DNA of 64,000 nucleotides from Dicaeum eximium (lineage: Eukaryota > Chordata > Aves > Passeriformes > Dicaeidae), in assembly GCA_013396995.1 (NCBI GenBank), contig VWZP01005263.1, positions 1,162,177 to 1,226,176 on the forward strand. Direction: 5' to 3'. The notes beneath the pieces were generated by a model. That model did no database searches and had not been told where the DNA came from. It was given only the letters and a program-made list of their open reading frames with translations. The first letter of the stretch is position 1. Each line of letters starts with the position of its first letter. The position numbers and the translations under genes were made by a program. This document shows, piece by piece, positions 1 to 10,989 of the stretch.

Positions 1-1604
1 ACTACTGATATACCAATTATTTGTGGAAGTTCATACACTGCATCCTCAGTGAAGTCAGCTCTAAACAGCTAATGGATAGATTTCTTTTTGCAAAATGAGG
101 ATGTTTTACCAGGTTTCTGTGTGCCTCACACCCCCAGTGTGTCAGCGCATTTCACCTTCTGCTTTGGGTTAGAACATCACAAAGCACATTTTAAAAACAT
201 CAGATCTTGTTTTCAGCAACTTCTAGTCAAGCTTTTCACCCATTTTCCCACCCCTGCTGATGATCTGTAAGATAAGACATGAAACTTTTCCTATTGTCAC
301 AGTTTTATTACTCAGAAATTTATTTTTAAATGTTCCACTGATCACTATTTCCTGCTGAAGGAGGTAATGTTTACTTGCACCATTTGCATTCAAAACACGC
401 AGAGCTAAAAGGGGAGAGGAATTTATTCACACACATCATTACTTCCACCAGATTCCATGTTAGAAATTGCTGTGATTTGTGGTACTTAGATTGAAAGTAT
501 CAACCCCTCCCCAAAATTCATAAGACCCTTGTGTGTGGAAGTAGCTTCCAGGAATTTCCAGAGAAAGGCAGAGGAAAAAGGAGATCCATATTCAGAAATA
601 GTTCCATTTTACAGTGTCTTTTTTGTCTTCTGTAGATCAACTCAAAGACAATATTTACTCAGTGCCTGTCGATCAGATTAGCACGGGGAATAATGGACAC
701 ACAAATATTAAATGTGCATACTACAAAAAATATCCTTACATGAAAATTTGGCAACTGCTTGAATAAACATTAGCATATTCAAATCAGGGCTTTGTGAGTA
801 AGCTTACAATCTTCAGCTTCTGTTTCACAAATAACAACAAAAGTGGATTTTTTTTTTCTAGAGCAGAGGAAAGCATTTTAAATAATATTAAGAAATTAAA
901 AGGCACATTTCCTAAACAAACACACCAGCTCAGACAAATTCTGGTCTTTCCTTCACCCAGCATCCTTTAATACTTATAAGTATTAATGTTTCTCCAGGAG
1001 ATAAAGGAATCTAGAAGGTGCTTCATAATTTCATCTCTACTCAGACACCCTTATTGACAGACGTTTCTAATATAGATAAGAAAGATGGAGCGGATATTAA
1101 AGTGAAACATCTCCCCATCTCTTCTTTGTTATTCCAGCAGAGATTCACCTCGAGCACTTTCCCCTTGCTGGGGAGCTGGGATCAGTTATTGCAGGTGCCA
1201 CCGTGGACTGCCCGGGAGGAAGAGGCATCATCAGTGTGTTAACCCTCCCCAGCAGTGAGAGATTTTATATATTGCTCATTATAATAAAAGAATGGGGGTT
1301 GAGAGTGTCAGTGGAAGGGAGAACATGAGAAAAAAAAACCAAACAAACAAAAAAAAACCCACCAGAATTATTGCTCAGTAAGTAAATGAAGGAAAATTTA
1401 AAAGTCTCAAATTACACGTTTTCATTCATATACAGGCTGATATTTGCTGTCAGATATACAATGCTTATAAACAATATATTGCAGCAAAGGTGGAATTCCT
1501 TTCTTAGTTTTCATCAGTTTTCTACTGTGGCATCACACCATTTTTTTGACAGTAATAAAAACCTCAGTGTAACACACATAAACCTGTGAGCAAAAGTTTG
1601 CATT
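1..1604. other. AT-rich non-coding stretch
   Basis: No gene is recognisable. Open frames are 74 codons or shorter and none resembles a known family. The stretch holds an A-rich low-complexity tract (see 1330-1357), a short T run near 847 and one perfect octamer string ATTTGCAT at 382-389, which is expected by chance in AT-rich DNA of this length. Confidence 0.6.
1330..1357. repeat. A-rich low-complexity tract
   Basis: Nearly pure adenine broken by a few cytosines (pattern AAAC/AAACC). It could be the remnant of a retroposon tail, but no retroposon body is recognisable upstream on the plus strand. Confidence 0.8.
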
Positions 1605-1800
1605 TCTTTCGAATTTTCCGTGTATTCAGCTGAAGAATGCCAGCGACAGGGAGCGCCCGGCTGGGGCCGGGCTGGTTTGCTCTCTGCTCTGGCCATTAGA
1701 TGGCAGCTGAATGGCCTTGGCTGTGCTCGTGTCCTTCCGACCAGGAAAGCAGCAGGAAAACGCTGCGGCTCTCTAAATGAGCTCTCCTGCCATCCACTGT
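1605..1800. promoter_or_regulatory. CpG-dense patch with CTCF-like motifs
   Basis: Ten CpG dinucleotides fall within 1610-1767, while flanking sequence has very few. The patch contains the 14-mer CCATTAGATGGCAG at 1693-1706 on the plus strand, which agrees with the CTCF core CCASYAGRKGGCRS at 13 of 14 positions. About 90 bases downstream, 1787-1800 read on the minus strand agrees at 12 of 14. Known: CTCF binds such cores at insulators and loop anchors, and its sites often sit in locally CpG-rich DNA. Inferred: this may be a CTCF-bound element with two sites facing each other. Occupancy cannot be judged from sequence. Confidence 0.4.
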
Positions 1801-3130
1801 GACATACACAGCATCCCCAAAGCCTTCCCAGTCCTTTTCCTTCTTCTGACTCCCAAACTGCACATTGCAGCAACCCAAAGCCTGCAATAAAACCACAAAT
1901 CTGCCATTCCCTCCTCTATTCCTGACAGTCAGTTGCACTCAACTTTAAGCAGAAAGCATCATCCCACCCTCCATTCCCCACCATTTGTGCACTCAGGATT
2001 AATCTCTGCAATGAAGTAATTGGTCTCATCTGAACTATGACTGATTTCCCCATGGCAAGATTTCTTAACATTACAGAAAATGCCTGATGTTGCTTTCCTG
2101 GTAAAGAGCTGTTTAAGCAAGGGAGTACAGCTGTGTGCTCAGAGCCTCCTCTTTGGATCAGCACTGCGATATTTGCAAAGGCATTTATCTACCTGTGCCA
2201 AAGAGACCTTGTTTTTCATAAGCCAGTGATATCATCTATGCACAACTGCTGACATCAGGAGCACATTTGTAAGGCAGAGAAACAGATCTGTGCACAGAAA
2301 CAAGTCTTACAAATGCAATCCATTCCTGTTCTTCAGACATCCCCGTATGAAAATCCTTTTTGTGGTCTAATTGCATTGTTAATCTTCAAAGAATGCCAAA
2401 CCATTAATGGAAAAATGCTCCCCTCTGCCACATTAAAACCAGGAAATTTCCAACTAGTGTAATTTGAATGAAGTGTGACTGGTGGTGTGATTTTCTCAGT
2501 GGTGACAGAGCTGTGAACATGTGCATCAACAGCACGAGAGATTTTTGCCAATGTGAGCTGTGGAAATAGAGTTTCATATAGATTTTGATAACTTATAGCT
2601 TCTGTCCTATAGAAATGGACCAATCAAAAAAAACCAAAAAATTCTTGCAGAGTCTTTCACCAACAGCATTTACACAGAAGTCCTGCATCCACGGAAGCTG
2701 CTGTAAAACAAGCAGGGCTTTTTCAGCTTCATGATGTGTTTGAATAATGTCAGTATGAGGCACAGACAAGTGTAAGTTAATGGGAATCTTTTATCTCTGG
2801 GATATTTTAGGGTACAGATAATGCAAACACACATGCACCCACACACACTGCATGGATTATATTATTTTATTACAGCACTGAAAGCAACGCCAGCTTTTGA
2901 AAATGCGGACAGGGTAAAGTATCTACAGGAACAAATTTACAACAGAGGTAGGAGGCATTATAAAAGTCATAGTGATTTACAGATCTACAAAAGTTATTAT
3001 CAATAGACATCAACATAATCTGTTAGTCATTCGTGAGCTGTATCCTATCCAACAATAAACTTCCAAAAAAGATTTCTTAAAAAGTGCAGGACCCTTTGCG
3101 CTCATCCTAAATTCAGATAAAGAAATGAAT
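1801..3130. other. Non-coding stretch, CA-rich spot
   Basis: No gene is recognisable; open frames are 96 codons or shorter and featureless. A CA-rich low-complexity spot lies at about 2825-2849 and a short A-rich spot at about 2628-2641. Nothing else stands out. Confidence 0.55.
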
Positions 3131-3194
3131 GTTTATGTGCTGTTACCTGAAGCATGGAAGGACATGCTTCAAGTAACATAAAAGACATAAAAAC
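3131..3194. other. Long-stem hairpin (pre-miRNA-sized inverted repeat)
   Basis: Arms 3141-3156 and 3163-3178 are complementary over 16 bases with a single mismatch around a 6-base loop (GAAGGA). The mismatch is C-A if the plus strand is transcribed but a G-U wobble if the minus strand is, so a minus-strand RNA would have an unbroken 16-pair stem. After a small asymmetric internal loop, 3132-3138 pairs with 3185-3191 for about seven more pairs. Total size is about 64 bases. This resembles a small pre-miRNA or a decayed palindromic transposon; the 6-base loop is short for a microRNA. No seed was recognised. Confidence 0.45.
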
Positions 3195-6100
3195 TGACTC
3201 TAAAATTGTATGAGGAAAAGCCCAACACAATAGGTTGCAAAAGACTCTTTCTCCAGTTATGCTTTTGCATTCTGACTTCTCAGAATTCTATTATTCAAAA
3301 AGGTGTGGGCTGGCTCACTGTGCCCAGTGCTGTGCAAAGGCAGCCCTTCCCCATAAAGCCCCTGTATGGGCGATAAATCAGAGAGGGCCTGAGTGTGTTA
3401 AGAAGTGAGAGGTGGATAGATCCTGTATTGCCCTCTCAAGAACTGGGAAAACTCATTTCACACTCCTGCACCCAGGGCACCAACTGGCTGCCAAGGGGTT
3501 TGCAAGGGTCGTTCACCCACGTGCCTGGCTTGGCTCCCACACCAGCTCCATCCCTGAGCACAGCTCAAGGAACAGACCCAGCTCCTGATCCAACACCCGA
3601 GGCTCTGCATCTGAAGTTAACCCAGACCTCATCCCTCCCTCAGCACAGAACCATGTCAGATGCCCCCTTGCACACCCCCTCAGTCAGTGAGCTGGGGCTT
3701 CTGTTGTCTGCTGCAGAAACAATTACTTCTGCACATTAAATCAAGGGCTGTGCACTACATTATCTTGATCAGAAATTAATACTTTGGCAAGCTGGGATTT
3801 GAACATGTGCCCACGAAGCAGAGACTGCAGCTGCTGGTGCCTAGTCCTGTCTACAGGATATTTTGGGGCCTGTCTGCAGTTCAAAGCTTCTTGCACAGCG
3901 CTCTCCAAACAGAGCACAGGGCACACCATGGCCAGCCCTGGCACACACCCCGTCAGCCTCTGGGTGCAGACTTCCATGTGCTGCCATCATGGAATTAAAT
4001 GTGGAGTTTGCTTATAAATTCTCCTGGTGGGTAACGAATAACACTACTTTATTTCATTAATGTTAGGAGATTAGGAGGTTTTTTTAATGGCTCGTATTCC
4101 ACATGCTGTGGAAATATTTTTAACAAATACTACATTGGACTATGTGTGTTTGCTGCACAATAGATATCATCTACTTAGGCTATCCTTCAATATGCAGAGG
4201 GATAAATATGAATCCCACATGTGGGAAATTGTTAATATTACAGCACACAAGAAATCTTTGTGAATATTCTCGTAATATATTATTCATTACACAAAGTGCT
4301 TGAAGACTGAGAGTTCCCATGACTACGGTATAAAACCAGTTTACTCACAGTATAAAAGATGAGTTCAAAAACACGTCCCAACATAAGTTACTGCAGAAAA
4401 TCTCAACAATGCAGATTATTGTTCAGTGCAGAATGACTAAACATGAGCAGTACATACTGTAGATGTGATCATCTACAAATACCACACTGTGCTTGGGCCT
4501 TATCTCCTTGGCACTCCTGTGTCCCAGATTTCCAGACCTAACTCTTGCACCACGTTACCTCTGCCTCACTAGAGCCTTAGTCCTACCCTTGGTTCCTTGA
4601 ACTGTACATCAAGATTGTCTTTTAATACCCCATTATTTAGCAGCACTAGACATTTTAACTTAGTTAAATGCACACTGCACATGTTGCTGAATTGCCCTCA
4701 CTAATGCCAGATCAGTGCTCTACTGTTCAGAAGACACCTCTAATAGGAGCCACAATGTTTTCAAAAGCGCCTACGTGACCTTAAAGCCCAAGTTTTTTTA
4801 ATCCATTCTAGCATTTTTCTCTGAGGTTTTGAAAACCTGACCAAATTTTGAACTTGCAATTTTATGGGCAAAACCATTCCTGGTTTAATTGTGCATCTTC
4901 AGTTTAGCCCAGTTGGATGCGTTAAAATTCTTCTACATCATCATTGCATTTGTGTTTGGGTTACCACTCCTGTTACAAAACTTTGTACATACTGCCCTTT
5001 ACAGTGGCACAAATGATCTCAGCAGCATATTCATGTATAATTATCTTCTCATAGTCACTCTCTGTCTAGGAGAGTAACACATATTGGCCTGTCACTGGCA
5101 GTAATTGCTCTAAATTATTTTTTATGATGTTTTACACATTCAGTGAAATAACGCAAAGACCTCATGATGGATAAATTCAGTTAAAACCTTTTAAAAGCCA
5201 TTATTCTTAGTTTTAGACTACAAATTACTGATTTGACAATGATTTGATGATCAAGGGGAGGAGTTCTTATAACTCCACAAAGAAAAATAAGCACTTGAGT
5301 GCCAGCCATATTCCACCCATGTATCTGAATTACTAAATCTGCAACCACTGTTCTAAAGTAAACGTTCACAACTTCTCTTTCTACACCATCAGTCTGGATG
5401 TATTTCCCTTCCTGTGTTTATGGTTTCCTCAATTATTTGCTGGGTTGTCCATTTCTACCATTTTTGCTTGACTGATCACTCTCATTGTTAAATTAATTTT
5501 TTTCTTACTACAGTACTTTGGTGCATTTAGTTCAGATATTCCTTTCTGGTTTTTTTAGATCATCTGACTTTGGCTGTTTCCAGGTTTAGCCACATAGCAG
5601 AGTATGAGAAAAGGAAAAATTAAGATAAAAAATCTCCACACAGGAATACACTGTAAGTATAGAACAGGTAATTGTCAGTACATCAACAAAATCCTTTTCA
5701 ACAAATTCCTTTATCATAGACTTCAAAAACAAAGCCATTAATATCCATTAAGAATATAACTCTAGCACACAGTTCATTTCAGCAAGAAAAGTCACTGCCT
5801 TTGGCCAGGGTTATCTTCTGAAACAATGCCCAGCCTTGGGAATCTGCAGAAGGTTTCCCTGAAAGTGCAGCCACGGTCACAGGGGTTGCATAGAGGAGGT
5901 CACTGAGCAAAGCCAGGTGTGAGGAGGGTGGCTGACCATGGTTCAAAAACTGTGGACAGACACTGTGCTTCAAGTGTGACTGCTGTGACTCCCTCCTCAC
6001 CCTCACATGTCCAAGCCACCAAGGGCAAGTCGGTGGCTTGCTGACATCTACTCATTAAACTCAGAAAATATTTGGTCTCTGACTTCATTAGGAGTTGCCT

Positions 6101-6940
6101 CAAGCCTTAATGGCTTGAAAACAAGGCTTTTAAGCATCTGCTTTTTCCTTAAATTAAAATTTAAAAAGCATCTGAGACATCCAAGAAATTTTATTTTGAA
6201 CTGCTTTTAAAAATGAAAAGGAAGTTAGAGGAATATTAATTAGCATTAGAGATGAGGACTTGCAAGGCAGTAGCAGCTTGGTATGGCTTGAAAGTGCTTT
6301 ATAAGCCCATTAGAAATGAGGTTTCTGACACAAATAGCAGAGAGCTTAAACTTAGTGCTCCTTTGCAGCAAACAAAGAAGAACATAAACAATTTATTTTG
6401 CTTGGTTAATTGATATTATTCTGATAACTGCTTCCATGACCACCAGCTGTAGACTTCTGCCTGACTTTTGTTTCTGCCAGCCTTTTAGGCACTAAAATCA
6501 TCTCACTTCTGAGCAGGTAGAACCCACCCAAAATTCTCTTTATAAATTGTTACAGCTTTAAAAAAGACTATGCAGGTTTGTTGTCGTACCAATCCTTATG
6601 CCTTTGGATCATCTCAATGACTAATAGCACCCATTATGACTTTTAAACTTGACAGATGTCAGCTTAGCATCATATTTAGAAGATAATCATGTGTAACTTA
6701 TGCTGTAACTAAGTAAATTGCAGTAAACAAGCAGCAAAAGTCACTGTCAGTAAACAGAGCAGATGACAATTCTGAAACAAGGTCTGTGGTTTCCAAACTA
6801 ACTGCTTTTCATTTTAATCTTTCATAAGTAGCACAGAATAGACCTTTGTTAGTGTGTCTCATACTCACTGTAATGGATCATTAATTATAGTTCTGAGGAA
6901 AATATATAATTTTGAATAGAATTGGCTGAATAATTCATAG
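3195..6940. other. Non-coding stretch
   Basis: No gene is recognisable. A GC-richer patch at about 3300-4000 yields overlapping frames on both strands (the longest is 114 codons, 3395-3739), none with a known domain, signal peptide or flanking splice pattern that I can defend. The rest is AT-rich and without recognisable repeats. Confidence 0.5.
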
Positions 6941-6946
6941 CAGTTA

Positions 6947-6985
6947 CACTTGTCTGCAAGTGTCATTGGCAAGTGGATCATGATC
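6947..6985. promoter_or_regulatory. Triple CAAGTG (E-box/NKX-type) cluster
   Basis: The hexamer CAAGTG occurs three times in 29 bases: inverted at 6947-6952 (read as CACTTG), direct at 6957-6962 and direct at 6970-6975. The first two form a perfect 6-base inverted repeat with a 4-base spacer. The 10-base palindrome GATCATGATC follows immediately at 6976-6985. CAAGTG fits both an E-box (CANNTG) and the core of NKX2-type homeodomain sites. This is a candidate binding cluster only. Confidence 0.25.
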
Positions 6986-6989
6986 ATCT

Positions 6990-9900
6990 TAGCAGTATTC
7001 ATTATTTGAAATGATTTCGCAAATATCTCCTACAGATAGTTCTTGGTCTGTAGTTACTTGGAAGCTCTTAGTTGCAAATATTTAAAATTTATAAGCTGGG
7101 CATGAACAGCTTGCTATCTGGTCAGGAATACCCATCTAATTCTTTGCTTGTGTATGCAATTACTAAGCTTGCAAAATCACTTAGACATTGTCATGTGAGC
7201 ATGGATCTGAACAAATCAGAGTTAGTGCCATGACCTTCAGCTCTGACCAGAAATGTGTCCGTCAGGCACGAGCCATGTGGTTCCCTCTTGTGTCAGGATT
7301 CTTCTGCTCCATGGATATGCAAAAAGAGCATCTTCCCTCCTGGAAAAGTGTCACAGAGATGAGACAGATGGCCAGGATAATCTGGAAGCAGCATCACGAT
7401 CCTCTGCATCCAGGGACAATTGGTTTGGGAAACTCATTTTCAGAGATCAGAAAGGAAGGTGAACTGAAATGACGGAATCCCGTCTCCTCAAGCATGAGGC
7501 AGAAAATGAAGTGACTGAAATAGAGACAAAATGTCAGCTGAAATGCCAGTACAAAATCCCTGGGAAAGAGATTTAGCCAGCTTGGCAAAAACAGGTGTGT
7601 TCCAGATGTGGATCTTTCAAAAACTTTTTGCTTATGCAGACAACATCCAAATATTGCAAGAGTTTTAAGCATTTGATGAGCCAGAATCTCCTCACAGATG
7701 CTCCTCTATAAACCCATCTTCCACCACTGCTCTGAATTTACTACAGCACAAAGGAGATGAAAATGTTTCTGAATAGAGCCAGAACTTCTGCTCCTTGAGG
7801 ATCTGTAGGAAACCAGAATTCCTTAGAGGTGTTTCTAAGAATTACTAGAACTAAAACAGAGGTCAGATTTTAACGTGCATTTGAACGCAAACCATACATT
7901 CTGCTCGAGTTCAGTGCAAGGCCTGCTGCCACTGCAGCATTAGGAAGAAAGGTCCCTGTTCCTCTAATTCCCTGAAGCCAAGGTCTCAGAGGTCTAATTT
8001 GAGCCATAAGTGCAGCACTGAACACGTAGCACGTAGGAACAATTTCCTAATGTCCACTATTTCTCTGCCCATAGACAGGACAGAAAGTGGCAACAGGAGC
8101 AAAAGAACTGTGGAAAGGAAGCAGTGAAAGAAACAGAATCCCAAGTCAAGAAAGAGGTCAAATTATCTTGACACAGCTCTGAATGTAGACTATTATATCA
8201 CACATAGGCCATGGGCTTCAGTGGGATTGATGTATGGGCCAAATGGTGTCACTGATGTCTTCTACTACATGGAGCAGTGAGCTCCCTGACATGAGCCACA
8301 AACAATTCTGGTGTTGTTGGGGTTGAAAGAAGCACCCACAGTACATCAAGTCAGGAATTTACACCTTTTGTAACAGAAGATCCAAAACACCATTTACATC
8401 TATTAACAAAACCTTAGATTAAATTTAGGATGAGCCCCACTAGGAAAAATACTGAAAATACAGATATTTTCTCGATGTTTTATTAGGTACAGAATACTAA
8501 ATGGGCTGTCATCTATGTAACTGCTCGGGCACCATTTGCCAGATGTTGTTTGTGTGTCCACAGCAATGTAGTCATATTAAAATGAATGAAACTGTTTATT
8601 TTTGGTGGCTGCTCAGCTATAGCACAGCCTCCACTGAGCATCCTGGCCTGGTGCAGGCTTCCAGCAAGACACAGTTCAGAAATATGAACTGCAGATTTCA
8701 CTTCTTCATTGACCTACAGTACAAGTTAATTACTGCCTTAATATTGCTCAGACATTCATTAAAGCTTGAAGCAGGCAGAATTTCATCTGTTTGATTCCTG
8801 CTGCTTAAGAGAGTCCAGGGAGAATATTTACAGTTGGTGGGTTGTGACCACCTACTTTTGGAGGAAAACCACAGATCTTTTCTACAGTAAACAGTGTGCT
8901 ATCCTGATAAGAATTTGCACTGGTCAAAATAGAGATATTCTGCTTGAGTCAGTCAGCAGCCAAATTTTACTGTGGTCTTAGGGAGGGGCTACTTCTGTTA
9001 CCACCTGCCTCATGTTATGTATTACATTTTGACAACTCCTGGCTGTGTAGCATCCCTTTCTGTTGTCTACCCCATTAACTGATGGTCTATTAACACCAAT
9101 TAGTTGAGAAAACTCTGTTCAGTAGCAAGATAATACCAGTCAATAATTATGTTTTCTTTTAGTAAGTAAAATAGGAAACATTTCATTCTTTGACATTACT
9201 AAATGGATACAGGTTTAAATGGATTCTGTTTTGTCCATCCACGGTCACCGTGGTTTGTATTTCTGTGGCATATTAGAGAGATGCCACAACACTCCTGATG
9301 TGATCCATGGCTGCAGATTCAAATTTGTCAGAAGCTTAAGAGAGTTCTCAGGGATTAGCCCAGACACCGTCTGCAGCAATTATAAATCATCTCGAAAGGA
9401 AAAGGCTGGGAAGTGCATTTAGGATATGCAAAGGAAATCCGACTGGGCCAAACGCATCCCGTCTGCTCCCAGGAACCAACTCTCATCTCCATATCCACTG
9501 TGGCTGCTCAATTCCTTCAGCTCTGCCAACCTGGGCCTGCTGCTGCTCTCTCTTTGCCAGACAGGCATTCAGTATTGATTTTTAGAGTACATCTCAAGAA
9601 ATGTATGTGCTGTTCTGTGTCCAGCCACGGTGACTGCACACAAGTAATTAACTGCATAACAGAGCTGATGTGTATCTGCTGTGGTTTGTTTGCTCCAATG
9701 GCATCACCCAGGGTTCCTGCATGCTGGCTCCCCTTCAGCTCACAGCTCTGGCACAGAAGGGACCTCCCACTTTTGGTGTCTTGCAGGGAAAGAACAGAAA
9801 CAGAAGGAAAAGGGTGCAAACTCTCCTATGAAAATATGGGAAAGAAACAGAAAGATCTTCTATCGAACTCAATAGAGCCCTGATCATTTATATCCCCTGC

Positions 9901-10875
9901 AGGTCAGGTCCTTAATCTACAAAAGTAGACTGCCAAAGGGGGGCTGGGGCAGCTGGAGCAGCTGGAGCAAATACAGCTGTGTAACACCCACCCTGCACCA
10001 GTCTGGCCTCGAGCATCATTTGCAAAAGCAGCAGCAACAGCTCCCGTTCTCACCCCAATACTGATCATGGCAGCTCCTGATGTAGGAAACAGAACACAAG
10101 TTAATTCTCAGATTCCAGGTTAACTTTGCCTGACTGGCAGTTAGAGGAAACCTTATCTTGATGTGTAATCTCAAATAATATGCTGAGGAAGAGAGATGAG
10201 GAAAGGCAACATGGAGCACAAAGATCTCAGCCGGGGTTTGTCTCCTTACACACACAGCCCCCAGCTGCAGCCTCTTCCCTGCACACAGCTTCAACTCCAC
10301 TGTAAAAACCAGCATATGGAGAAGACACTATAAAAAGCAACTGTTCTGATGATGTATAGGTCTCTGGCTAACTGATATTGAGCACAGAGGGTCTTATCTT
10401 CAAGTGATTTGTTCGTGGCATTATCTCTACAGAACAGTGAGAAGTATGAAATACCTGTCATGATAGCACACCAATATCCCAGACTGTCCCCCCTGTAATG
10501 GATGACTGAAAACAAGTAACAGTGGGTAAAGAAAATGAATGGCTCAAGAAAAAAATTAATAAGGCACTTTTATGAGCTGAGGAAATGATTGTGGATCCTT
10601 TCAGGTATGCAAACCCCACCTAAAGGCAGTGTCTCCCATATGTTTAGCTACAGATTGGGGTTATTGCTCCATGAGCAGTAAGGACTTCACAGATGAGAAT
10701 ACAAAGAATCTCTTGTACCAGAGGAAAGACCTGGCAGCCCAGCCCAGCAGGGAAACTGTGCTTTCTAACCATTCTTATGCCTTTCCCTGGTAAGACCATT
10801 TGCCCCTAAAACTGAGCTTTTTTTTCCTTTCTTAATAAATTCCAATACTCCAATATGGTATTATTTAAGAACTTT
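6990..10875. other. Non-coding stretch
   Basis: No gene is recognisable. The longest frame (156 codons, 9413-9883) lies in a GC-richer patch with two overlapping frames. It is rich in Cys, Ser and Leu, matches no family known to me and looks accidental. No clear repeat was found. Confidence 0.5.
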
Positions 10876-10879
10876 AATA

Positions 10880-10983
10880 CTTAGGGAAAGTGAGGCACAA
10901 ATCCCAACTTTCATAGGCAAAGGAGGAACCCAAACACAAGCTCCAGCAGCCTGACTATGGCTCAGTCTCTAGGCTGCCATAAG
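10880..10983 (-). mobile_element. MIR-type (tRNA-derived) SINE fragment
   Basis: Read on the minus strand, the segment has the order expected of a MIR-like SINE. A head (10922-10983) resembles the part from the RNA polymerase III promoter through 'gagcca...tgggttc', and a 3' core end resembles 'gcctcactttccc' (seen on the plus strand as GGGAAAGTGAGGC at 10884-10896). The middle of the element (the 'gtgaccttgggcaagtcac' portion) is missing or unrecognisable. Known: MIR-like SINEs are ancient amniote elements, no longer active. It could instead be another tRNA-derived SINE with the same core; divergence is high. Confidence 0.45.
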
Positions 10984-10989
10984 AGGAGA

